A stretch of 64,000 nucleotides of DNA, taken from the NCBI GenBank assembly GCA_913060695.1, contig CAJXUA010000005.1, positions 124,001 to 188,000 of the forward strand, written 5' to 3'. Positions 17,111 to 25,337 of the stretch are shown here, piece by piece. Within the stretch, counting starts at the first letter, position 1; each line of letters opens with the position of its first letter. Made by a program: the position numbers and the translations under genes. The notes under the pieces are model-generated. The model ran no database searches, was not told where the DNA came from, and was given only the letters and a program-made list of their open reading frames with translations. Origin of the DNA: an uncultured Gammaproteobacteria bacterium (GTDB taxonomy: Bacteria > Pseudomonadota > Gammaproteobacteria > Pseudomonadales > Pseudohongiellaceae).

Positions 17111-18856
17111 ATGAATCCGATCCTTTTACCGTTCCCTTTAAACGTCTATGGCCTCACTCTCGAGCTGGAGTTTGGCGCGGCGAAGCACCTGCATTTCGGG
17201 ATCTATGGCGAGAAAGGCACGGAGGGTACCTCCTATCCCGAGGCGCAGGCCCGCGCACAGGAAACCTTGCAGACCCTCTTGCCACCCACTCCCGCGCGTA
17301 TTCTCGAGTACGGCTTCGGTAGCGCAAGCCTAGCCACAGAGCTTGGCGCCAGTGGCTACGAGGTTACTGCTCTGTCGCCCCTAGTCGAAGAGTATCGAGC
17401 CGCTCAAGATAGTGGCGCCGAGGGAGTGAACTACCTGCACGGCGATCTGGCGAATTTTGAGCCCGAAGAAGTCTTCGACGTCATGCTTCTGCAACAGTCC
17501 GCTCAGTATTTAGATCCGTTGCAATTGCTTGTCTGTGCGAATAGCTGTTTGAAGGAAGGTGGTCAGTTACTCATCGCTGACGAGTTTTTGCTCGATGACA
17601 GTACTCGAAAACCGCAGCCACGGCCGCTTTTAGCCAATTTTCTACGCTTTGCGCAGCGTTGTGGCTTTAGTGCGGAGCGCCAGCGCGACTTGGGTCGTCA
17701 GGTTGCCCCAGGCTTGGTCGAGTTTGCGGGTCTACTAGATAAGCACTCCACCACTCTCTGTGAGCGTCTCGGTATTAATGCTGCCGAGCTACAGCAGTTG
17801 CGCGGACAACTCGAAGAGATGGCCACGCAATATCAGCATGCGCTGCTAGGCTACACCTTGCTAGACCTGCGCGCAGGTTCAAAACTACCAGACCGGGCGG
17901 AATTTGGCAGCATCGACTCTTTCTCCTTACAGGAGATAAAACCGCTTTTTGAGAGCAGTTTCGAGACGAGCTTCGATGAGTCTGTGTGGTTATGGAAGTA
18001 TGCGGCAGGGCGTGGCCGCGCTGTGTGTGCAAGGGCCGGTGGCGAACTGGTAGCTCATTACGGCGGAGCGCCAAGAGATATTCTGTATTTCGGGGAGCCC
18101 AGCAAAGCCATTCAGATTTGCGACGTCATGGTGCTGCCAGAGTATCGTAGCTTCGTGAGTCGCGATACGCTATTTTTCAAGACGGCGGCCACATTTTTAG
18201 AACAACAGGTGGGAAATTGCGCCGAACATCTGCTTGGCTTTGGATTTCCGAATCAGCGCGTGCTGCGTATGGCTAGGCGCCTAGGGCTATATGATGTCAC
18301 TGACAGCTTTATAGAGATTCACTATCCGCTGAGGGTGGCGGGAGCACACAGTGACTATGAAATAGTGCCATTCGATTTGTTAGCGCAAGAGGCCCCCGCA
18401 ACGGTAGACAGGCTTTGGGCACAGATGCAGGAAGACTTACGCAAGCAGATTGTAGGAAAGCGCGATTGGAATTATTGCTATTACCGCTACTGCACACATC
18501 CTGCTTGGGCCCGTGGTCACTACAAATGCGTTTCGCTTCAGAGCAAGCTTGATGGGCAGACCAAGGCCGTGTTCCTCCTTAAACAGCAGGATGAGGGGCG
18601 GCTTCTTATGGACATCGTGGGCGCTGTAGAGCAGTTCCCGATATACGTGGAAGTGCTCAGAGATGCCCTAGCACTCGATAATATTCCCCTGCTGTGTCGA
18701 ACGACGCGAGCGCAGGCGCTGAAATTGAATATTCCGGATGCCCATTGGCAAGAGCTTGAAATTGAAATACCTTGTAATATCTGGACGAGGGGTCCAAGCG
18801 CCGAACAACTACAAGGCGCATGGTGGCTAACCGCGGGGGATATGGATTTTCTCTGA
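17111..18856 (+). CDS. methyltransferase fused to GNAT-like acyltransferase domain
   Basis: 581 residues. Residues ~30-200 form a class I SAM-dependent methyltransferase with the glycine-rich SAM motif I-L-E-Y-G-F-G-S-A and an L-L-Q-Q-S-A-Q-Y-L-D segment. Residues ~280-440 resemble a GNAT acetyltransferase fold (V-M-V-L-P-E-Y-R-S, then L-G-F-G-F-P-N-Q-R). A further domain of unknown type ends the protein. ATG 17111 is the first ATG giving a sensible N terminus; the frame is open further upstream. The gene lies 54 bases before an acyl-CoA ligase gene on the same strand. The combination suggests modification of a small molecule or side chain, but no substrate is evident. Confidence 0.8.
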   Translation: MNPILLPFPLNVYGLTLELEFGAAKHLHFGIYGEKGTEGTSYPEAQARAQETLQTLLPPTPARILEYGFGSASLATELGASGYEVTALSPLVEEYRAAQDSGAEGVNYLHGDLANFEPEEVFDVMLLQQSAQYLDPLQLLVCANSCLKEGGQLLIADEFLLDDSTRKPQPRPLLANFLRFAQRCGFSAERQRDLGRQVAPGLVEFAGLLDKHSTTLCERLGINAAELQQLRGQLEEMATQYQHALLGYTLLDLRAGSKLPDRAEFGSIDSFSLQEIKPLFESSFETSFDESVWLWKYAAGRGRAVCARAGGELVAHYGGAPRDILYFGEPSKAIQICDVMVLPEYRSFVSRDTLFFKTAATFLEQQVGNCAEHLLGFGFPNQRVLRMARRLGLYDVTDSFIEIHYPLRVAGAHSDYEIVPFDLLAQEAPATVDRLWAQMQEDLRKQIVGKRDWNYCYYRYCTHPAWARGHYKCVSLQSKLDGQTKAVFLLKQQDEGRLLMDIVGAVEQFPIYVEVLRDALALDNIPLLCRTTRAQALKLNIPDAHWQELEIEIPCNIWTRGPSAEQLQGAWWLTAGDMDFL

Positions 18857-18910
18857 TAGGTGATCCATATAAGGGGCACGTTGACTCAAAATAATAAAAA
18901 GGACCCTATC

Positions 18911-20542
18911 ATGCACGAGAACAATATCTATGAGATCGGGCTGGACAAGAATGCAGCCAATTATGCGCCGCTTACGCCCATTAATTTCCTCGAGCGAGCG
19001 GCGACTGTGTACCCAGATCGTTTGGCTATCATCCATGGCGAACGGCGCTACACCTGGAGGCAGACGCAGCGGCGCAGCCGCCTTCTAGCCGCAGCACTAC
19101 GCAGGCATGGCATCGGCCGTGGCCATACAGTCTCGGTAATGGGAGCAAATACTCCAGAGTTGTTCGAAGCCCATTTTGGCGTGCCCATTACCGGTGCCGT
19201 GCTCAATGCATTGAATATCCGCCTCGACGCCAAAGCGATTGCCTTTATCCTGCAGCATGCCGAGACGCGCGTGCTGATTACCGATACGGAGTTTAGCGCG
19301 ACCATCGCTGCGGCCCTCGAATTACTGCCTAACAAACCTCTCGTCATCGATATCGACGACCCGCTTTACGACGGCGGAGTCTGTCTAGGTGAAATGAACT
19401 ATGAGCAATTTCTAAGCACCGCAGAACATGACGCGGTAGATGTGGATGTCAGTGACGAGTGGCAAGGCATTGCACTGAATTACACCTCTGGAACCACTGG
19501 GGATCCGAAAGGGGTTGTCTACCATCATCGAGGTGCGTACCTCAATGCTGTCTCTAATGCCCTGTGTTGGAACCTACCCGCGCATCCTATTTATCTTTGG
19601 ACCCTGCCGATGTTCCACTGTAACGGCTGGTGTTTTCCATGGACCCTAGCCGCCGTAGCGGGCACGAGTGTATGCCTTCGACAAGTCCGCGACGTCGCGA
19701 TATTCGACGCGATTCGTCGCCATCATGTCACCCATCTTTGTGGCGCCCCAGTTGTGCTAAACCTACTTGCCAATGCAGATCCAGAGTTGCGCAAGGGGAT
19801 TGAGCACGAGGTGCAGGCGATGACCGCTGGCGCCGCACCGCCGGCGGCAGTGATTGCCGCGATGGAGCGTATGAATTTCCATGTAACGCATGTCTATGGT
19901 CTTACTGAGACCTATGGCCCAAGCGTCGTGTGTGCCCCGCAAACCCAATGGGAAGCATTGCCAGAGCAGAAGCGGGCAGAGCTGACAGCGCGACAAGGGG
20001 TCAGGGCGCCTATGTTAGAGGAATTGATGGTTGCGGACCCAGAGACGCTGCAGGCTGTACCTAAAGACGGCAAGACCATAGGCGAGGTGTTCATGCGCGG
20101 TAACCTCGTAATGAAGGGCTATCTCAAGAATCCAGGCACGACTCAAGCCGCTTTTGCTGGTGGGTGGTTTCACTCCGGGGACCTAGCAGTGTGGCACCAA
20201 GATGCCTATATCGAGATTAAAGATCGCTCAAAAGACATTATTATCTCCGGGGGTGAGAATATCTCGTCCATTGAGATCGAGTCAGTTTTGTTTCAACACC
20301 CACTCATCTTAGAGGCCGCTGTGGTGGCGTGCCCGGACGACAAATGGGGCGAGGTGCCATGTGCCTTCGTGAGCCTGAAACAAGGGGTAAGTCTTAGCCG
20401 CGACGAAGTGCTCGACTATTGCCGATCAGAGTTGGCGGGCTTCAAGATTCCTAAGAAGGTAGTTTTCGGTCCTATCGATAAGACCTCGACAGGCAAAGTG
20501 CAGAAATACCTCCTGCGAGAGCGGGCGATGACAAGCGATTGA
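18911..20542 (+). CDS. AMP-dependent acyl-CoA synthetase
   Basis: 543 residues, an ANL-superfamily adenylating enzyme. The phosphate-binding signature Y-T-S-G-T-T-G-D-P-K-G is near residue 195. G-L-T-E-T-Y-G and G-W-F-H-S-G-D-L follow. The C-terminal hinge reads I-K-D-R-S-K-D-I-I-I-S-G-G-E-N, and the catalytic lysine lies near the end in T-G-K-V-Q-K. It resembles short/medium-chain fatty acyl-CoA ligases. An AAAAAGGAC stretch precedes ATG 18911. It probably activates a carboxylic acid with ATP and CoA, perhaps linked to the upstream methyltransferase-GNAT protein. The exact substrate is not evident. Confidence 0.92.
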   Translation: MHENNIYEIGLDKNAANYAPLTPINFLERAATVYPDRLAIIHGERRYTWRQTQRRSRLLAAALRRHGIGRGHTVSVMGANTPELFEAHFGVPITGAVLNALNIRLDAKAIAFILQHAETRVLITDTEFSATIAAALELLPNKPLVIDIDDPLYDGGVCLGEMNYEQFLSTAEHDAVDVDVSDEWQGIALNYTSGTTGDPKGVVYHHRGAYLNAVSNALCWNLPAHPIYLWTLPMFHCNGWCFPWTLAAVAGTSVCLRQVRDVAIFDAIRRHHVTHLCGAPVVLNLLANADPELRKGIEHEVQAMTAGAAPPAAVIAAMERMNFHVTHVYGLTETYGPSVVCAPQTQWEALPEQKRAELTARQGVRAPMLEELMVADPETLQAVPKDGKTIGEVFMRGNLVMKGYLKNPGTTQAAFAGGWFHSGDLAVWHQDAYIEIKDRSKDIIISGGENISSIEIESVLFQHPLILEAAVVACPDDKWGEVPCAFVSLKQGVSLSRDEVLDYCRSELAGFKIPKKVVFGPIDKTSTGKVQKYLLRERAMTSD

Positions 20543-20575
20543 ATCGCTACGTCATCGTCCCTGGAGAGCTAGTTC

Positions 20576-22612
20576 TCAGAAATGCGCTCGAAGTGTTAGG
20601 CGGACGCTGCGTGGTTCAGCTGGATGGAAGTGCATATCCTCCACTGGACTCGACTCCGTCGCGAGTTGGGACTCGTAGAAGTAGCTGATGTCATTATCTT
20701 GCTGATTCAGCAGGTTCATCACCTCTAGGCCTAGTGACCAAAACGGATTGAATTGGTAGAGAGCTTGGGCATTGAGTAGGAGCGTCGCATCCGAGCGCAC
20801 GGATCCGTCTTCAATAAGGGGAGCGTCCGCGAGGTAACGAAATCGCAGCCCTCCACTGAGTTTGTGCAAGTCGTTGACTATAAATCCTAGCGAGGCGGTT
20901 TTGTCTACTGCATTGGGGATTTGATCGGCGCTACCTACATCTAGCAATCTAGCCTTAGTTAAGGTGAGGTCGGCGTCGATCAACAACCATGGGTTTGGCG
21001 CATAGAGCGCCCCCAGCTCGATACCGCGCCGCTTACTCGCGCCTAGCGCTTCGGTCGCACCTGCATCCCCCACATAGATGAGCTCGGAGTCTAACGTCAT
21101 AGAGAATAAAGAGACAGCCAGTTGCGTATTGGCGATCATTGCGCTGCGCATTCCGATTTCCACGCTGCGTGCCTTCGCCAATGGATCGACAGAGTCCGCG
21201 GGTCCGCCACTGACCGGGTCTACTGTGATCGTGGTGCCACGTGCGTCGTTACTATGAAACCCTTGCCCCGCGCTGAGAAATACTTCGGTCTTTTCGCTTT
21301 GGGCGTATATCAGGCTGAATTTAGGGCTCAGTAAATTATCGCTGCCATCACCCGAGTTTGCCATCAAGTCGGCATCCACATCGAAGGAAAAGTGATCCGC
21401 ACGCAGTCCGCCAACTGCGCGCAGGCGCTGACTGATCGAGATATCCATAAAGGCATACGCACTACTCAAGGACTGTTTTACATCGTCTTCCCGAGTGCTG
21501 GCGTAGCGCTTACGCCGTTCGGTTTTATACAAACCAAGGTCGATATCGTCAGTTCTGTTCTGTAGACCAACGGTAAAGCGGACATCTCTGCTCCCTAAAG
21601 TTAGGCGTCGCGCGTATGAAGCATCGAATCCATAGACTCGGCGCTGTTCGGCCTGCTCAAACTGATCGCCACGGACGGGGTCTTCAAGGAAATAAGTGAA
21701 ATTCGAGAACAGGTTTAGGGCGTAGTCGATCGTAAAGGCATTTAGTGTGACGGCGACGTCATCGCTCAGAGTCTGCCATTGACCCGCTAGGCTATGGCGG
21801 TGAGTGTCCCCTCCATCGCTGTTATCAATGGTGCCGAAACGGTTCAGGGTGCCGCTAAGCACTGCGCGCTCTGGGATTTGGTCTGTTGCATTCCACGAGT
21901 TGTCATATGCGGCGGCGCTTAGGCTCCACTGGCCAGTGGCGGTTTCCTGGTGGTATTTCAGTAATGCATTAGTCTTTTCTAGAGCTTGATCGAGTTGCCA
22001 GGGACCGGCGTAATTAGTTAGCGCGCCGGCGATGGTTAGTTTTCCTTGGGCAAGATCTACAGTATTGCCCGCGTATGCGCGGCGGTAATTGTCCTGGCCG
22101 GCGGTTAGGGTAAGGCTGCCCTGTTCTAATGCATCGGCATATACGAACTCAGAGGAGGCGGCCGTGCCGAAATCCCCGATCTCGACATAGTAGGGGCCTT
22201 TTCGGTACTGCATATGGTCGACCAGTTCGGGGATTAGGAAGTTGAGATCTGCATAGCCCTGGCCATGTGCGTGAGATGGCATGTTGACGGGCAAGCCATC
22301 TACCTTGATGGCGAGGTCCGTGCCGTGGTCCAGATTGAAGCCACGCAAGAAGTATTGGTTTCCCTTGCCCTCTCCACTGTGCTGGGTGGCGATCAAGCCG
22401 GGTACAAACTCGAGCAGTTCGGCAGGTCGAGACAGGGGGCGAAGTGCCAGCTGATTGCCATAAATATAGCCTTCGGTAGCGGTTAATGGGTCACCTATTA
22501 ACACATTACCGGAGCCGAAAACGGTAATCTCGTCAATGCTATTGCCACTAATGCCGGCGGCTTGAATCGAACTGCTGAGTGTGGCGCAAACTGCGACAAC
22601 TAAAACCCTCAT
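20576..22612 (-). CDS. TonB-dependent outer-membrane receptor
   Basis: 678 residues. A signal peptide ends near S-I-Q-A-A. A plug domain spans about residues 40-150 (P-A-E-L-L-E-F-V-P-G-L, F-L-R-G-F-N-L-D-H-G-T) and a 22-strand-type barrel follows, ending in the aromatic C terminus L-R-A-H-F typical of outer-membrane proteins. It imports a scarce ligand using TonB energy. Neither the ligand nor a dedicated transporter is evident nearby. I see no Fur-like box in the 187 bases upstream, which it shares with the divergent BlaI-type regulator. It converges on the acyl-CoA ligase gene with 33 bases between stops. Confidence 0.93.
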   Translation of the reverse strand: MRVLVVAVCATLSSSIQAAGISGNSIDEITVFGSGNVLIGDPLTATEGYIYGNQLALRPLSRPAELLEFVPGLIATQHSGEGKGNQYFLRGFNLDHGTDLAIKVDGLPVNMPSHAHGQGYADLNFLIPELVDHMQYRKGPYYVEIGDFGTAASSEFVYADALEQGSLTLTAGQDNYRRAYAGNTVDLAQGKLTIAGALTNYAGPWQLDQALEKTNALLKYHQETATGQWSLSAAAYDNSWNATDQIPERAVLSGTLNRFGTIDNSDGGDTHRHSLAGQWQTLSDDVAVTLNAFTIDYALNLFSNFTYFLEDPVRGDQFEQAEQRRVYGFDASYARRLTLGSRDVRFTVGLQNRTDDIDLGLYKTERRKRYASTREDDVKQSLSSAYAFMDISISQRLRAVGGLRADHFSFDVDADLMANSGDGSDNLLSPKFSLIYAQSEKTEVFLSAGQGFHSNDARGTTITVDPVSGGPADSVDPLAKARSVEIGMRSAMIANTQLAVSLFSMTLDSELIYVGDAGATEALGASKRRGIELGALYAPNPWLLIDADLTLTKARLLDVGSADQIPNAVDKTASLGFIVNDLHKLSGGLRFRYLADAPLIEDGSVRSDATLLLNAQALYQFNPFWSLGLEVMNLLNQQDNDISYFYESQLATESSPVEDMHFHPAEPRSVRLTLRAHF

Positions 22613-22799
22613 ATCTTCTGCCCTTTACTTGTAGAGTATTGTTCTTGTGTTATCTTGGTACGCATTATCGCGATTGTGAGAGCGTGTACGCGCAATCGGG
22701 GCCGAGTCTAGAGTAGGGACAGCTAGCGCAGAAATTAATCGCTATCGAGGCTTTCTGTATATCTTTTAACGTGTTGATATTTATAGAGAATAAAAAGGA

Positions 22800-23258
22800 A
22801 TGAAAAACCGCTTCTCAGTCGGTTTTTGCAGCAACATGACTAAACGACGCTCTTCATCCAATGTATTGCCGAACACGCTGGGTGAGCTTGAACTTGGGGT
22901 AATGGAAGCCCTTTGGGATGCCCCTCACTTAGATGCGAAGTCAATCTGTGATCGCATGCCCGCGTTTCGAAAACCCAATTTGAGTACTATGCAGTCGACC
23001 TTGGAGCGCCTGTATCGAAAGGGCTTGGTAGATCGCGAAAAACGCGGACATGCCTATCACTATTTTGCTTGTGTCTCCCGCTCAAATTTATTGGGTCGCA
23101 TGATGGGCGAAGTGATCCACCTATTGCACGATGGCCGACTTGAAACAATCCTCAGCAGCTTCGTTAACGTAGCGGCGGATATCGATGAGGCTTCCTTAGC
23201 AGAGTTGGAAGAACTGATCGCGATAAAGAAGCAGGAATTGGAGAGGCGCAATGATTAA
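22800..23258 (+). CDS. BlaI/MecI-family transcriptional repressor
   Basis: 152 residues from ATG 22800, or 140 from ATG 22836; neither has a well-spaced Shine-Dalgarno. The winged helix matches the BlaI/MecI/CopY family: L-G-E-L-E-L-G-V-M-E-A-L-W, then L-S-T-M-Q-S-T-L-E-R-L-Y-R-K-G-L, then a C-terminal dimerisation region. Such repressors are inactivated when the partner M56 peptidase senses a signal. The next gene is that partner, overlapping by 8 bases in ATGATTAA. No beta-lactamase gene is present. I did not find a TACA-N2-TGTA operator upstream. Confidence 0.9.
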   Translation: MKNRFSVGFCSNMTKRRSSSNVLPNTLGELELGVMEALWDAPHLDAKSICDRMPAFRKPNLSTMQSTLERLYRKGLVDREKRGHAYHYFACVSRSNLLGRMMGEVIHLLHDGRLETILSSFVNVAADIDEASLAELEELIAIKKQELERRND

Positions 23259-24219
23259 TACGCTCGGTTCCTTCTCTGCCATTGTTATTGTTCTATGGTT
23301 ATTATTGAGTATTGTTTTCGCGCTACTCTACCCACTGATCAAGAGTCTGTTCTTTACTCTCCATCCCCGCTTTGGCAGTGCGCTACTGCTTGCCTATTGG
23401 ATGGGACCTTTCATCCTTAGTGTTCTCAGTACAATTTTTCTGTTTGTACCGGAACTCGAGCGAGTTTTGGTAGATCCGCATTGTCACGAGGCCTGCGCGA
23501 ACCACGTGCCGCTTATACACTCTCTCGGCCTAGCCTCCTTTGGGCTCGCTGTGGGCGGATTCGTGTTACTTTTTCTCATAGTTCGTTGTGTGCAAACGCT
23601 GACGCAATCGCGTCAGCTCAAGACCCAATTCCGTGCCTTCGCGCGTCATTGTGGCGCGTATCATTTGCTCGGTTCTGCGACGCCGCTGGTGTTTACTCTG
23701 GGTTGGTGGAAGCCCAAGATCTATCTTAGTGAAGGCCTATCAAGTGCGTGTAGTGACGCAGACCTATCGATCATTTTGCTTCATGAACAAGCGCATCAAG
23801 AGCGTCGCGATAACTTGCGACTTCTACTAGCGCGTCTGAGTAGTGCGATACTTAGCAATATTTTTGCGACTCGCATTATGTCCGACTTACAATTGCTGAC
23901 AGAACAGGCCTGTGATTTTCGGGCGGCGGAGCGTTTTGGTCACGTCGCGGTTGCGCAAACTCTGCTTAAGGTCAGACGCTTGATGAGCCTGCCTAACGCA
24001 GCAGTTGCTGATGTGAGCACAGCGTTTGCGGAACGCGATGTGGAGATGCGCATCAAGGCCTTGCTTAAGGCTCAGCATAGAGTGTCACTCCGTGCTTGGC
24101 AGATGCTAGCAATTGCTAGCGTCTTGATGTTGTCATTGTCTCTATTGATTAGCCCACTTCATCATGGTTCGGAGTGGGTGATTACCAAACTCTCCAGTGA
24201 GAATGTTCATCTCCATTGA
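23251..24219 (+). CDS. M56-family (BlaR1-like) membrane peptidase
   Basis: 322 residues. N-terminal hydrophobic helices are at about 8-30, 45-65 and 92-112. A cytoplasmic zinc peptidase domain has H-E-Q-A-H at residues 178-182, and D-N and E-Q-A-C-D follow. A final membrane helix lies near 285-303. This is the BlaR1/MecR1 protease module, but the C terminus stops about 18 residues after the last helix, so the beta-lactam-binding sensor domain of BlaR1 is absent. Its signal must therefore differ. It overlaps the repressor gene and precedes an outer-membrane barrel-like protein gene by 77 bases. Confidence 0.9.
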   Translation: MINTLGSFSAIVIVLWLLLSIVFALLYPLIKSLFFTLHPRFGSALLLAYWMGPFILSVLSTIFLFVPELERVLVDPHCHEACANHVPLIHSLGLASFGLAVGGFVLLFLIVRCVQTLTQSRQLKTQFRAFARHCGAYHLLGSATPLVFTLGWWKPKIYLSEGLSSACSDADLSIILLHEQAHQERRDNLRLLLARLSSAILSNIFATRIMSDLQLLTEQACDFRAAERFGHVAVAQTLLKVRRLMSLPNAAVADVSTAFAERDVEMRIKALLKAQHRVSLRAWQMLAIASVLMLSLSLLISPLHHGSEWVITKLSSENVHLH

Positions 24220-24296
24220 TGGAACATTCGACACTATTTCGACTCTAAGACTTAAGAAATATGCTTTTGTAAAAAGCTGCCGTATTCAGGAGTAAC

Positions 24297-25325
24297 ATGC
24301 TAGAGAATCGCCATCAGCCAAGCCCGGTTTCAGTGCGCACGCAAGTCGTGAGTGGTCTATTTTTGACCTTTACAGCCTTGGTTAGCCCCACTGTTCTGGC
24401 ACAAGACACCGATGCGAGTAGCTCCCGTTTACGTCTTCCAGAATTACCCACCATGCAAAGCATTGTTGATACGACAGCGTGGAGTTGGTTGGAAACAAAG
24501 CGCGACAATGTGTCCAAGAACGTTTCGGGTGTAGGGCGCTACCTCGATGATTGGCTTGCTGGTGATGGGGTGGGGGAGCACAGCAATCAGAGCTATTTAC
24601 GCGTCAAACTCAATCAACAGATTAGTGAGACAGGAGCCTATTACTCGAATGTGCGTATTAGCGGTCGGGTCGATCTGCCTCGCGCGACAGAGCGTTGGAA
24701 GCTAATTTTCGAGTCCGAACAATCCGAGCAGAACTCAATACAGAATCAGCGTCTAAGTAATATCCGCCCCTCAGAGTTCTCTGGTGGCTTCAGTTATGAA
24801 TTGCCAGAGCGCGACGATGGTTTCCGATTTACACATGACGTAGGGGTAAAAGGGCGCATCCCTCTAGATCCTTTCTACCGTTTCAAGACGCGTTATGGCC
24901 ATGACATCAACTCGCAATGGGGGCTAGGTGTCGATCACAAGATCTGGTACTACCACACCGAGGGTTGGGGACAGGACGCACGTTTATTTTTTACCCGCAG
25001 CATTCGCGACGATATGTTTCTACGCTTTGACACCGAGGCAAATTTCCGCGACCGCTACAATGAATTCGAGTATGCCCAAACCGTTGCGCTGCACCGTACC
25101 CTTGGCGAGCGCGAAACGCTTACCTACGAGGCCGGTGTCATTGGTACAAGCCAGCCGACAAATCGCGTAGAGAGTTACTACGCGCAGAGCGTTTACCGTA
25201 AAGCGATCCACGAGGACTGGCTAGTCATGGAGCTGGTGCCGCAATTAGTAATGGAGCGCGACAATGACTGGAATCCAGACCCCCGTATACAGTTTAACTT
25301 AGAAGTATATTTCTTCGACTTCTAG
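24297..25325 (+). CDS. putative outer-membrane beta-barrel protein, unknown family
   Basis: 342 residues. A signal peptide-like N terminus ends T-V-L-A-Q-D. From about residue 90 the sequence alternates polar and aromatic residues (strands such as L-R-V-K-L-N-Q-Q-I and R-F-D-T-E-A-N-F), and it ends L-E-V-Y-F-F-D-F with a C-terminal Phe, as in outer-membrane barrels. CAGGAGT at 24288-24294 supports ATG 24297. I do not recognise a named family. Its position after the BlaI/M56 pair suggests it may be under that pair's control. Confidence 0.75.
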   Translation: MLENRHQPSPVSVRTQVVSGLFLTFTALVSPTVLAQDTDASSSRLRLPELPTMQSIVDTTAWSWLETKRDNVSKNVSGVGRYLDDWLAGDGVGEHSNQSYLRVKLNQQISETGAYYSNVRISGRVDLPRATERWKLIFESEQSEQNSIQNQRLSNIRPSEFSGGFSYELPERDDGFRFTHDVGVKGRIPLDPFYRFKTRYGHDINSQWGLGVDHKIWYYHTEGWGQDARLFFTRSIRDDMFLRFDTEANFRDRYNEFEYAQTVALHRTLGERETLTYEAGVIGTSQPTNRVESYYAQSVYRKAIHEDWLVMELVPQLVMERDNDWNPDPRIQFNLEVYFFDF

Positions 25326-25337
25326 TGACGATCACGC

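Noticed and set aside
22613-22799. BlaI-type operator TACA-N2-TGTA
   Set aside because: Only a loose TACTTGTA was found; it does not fit the consensus.
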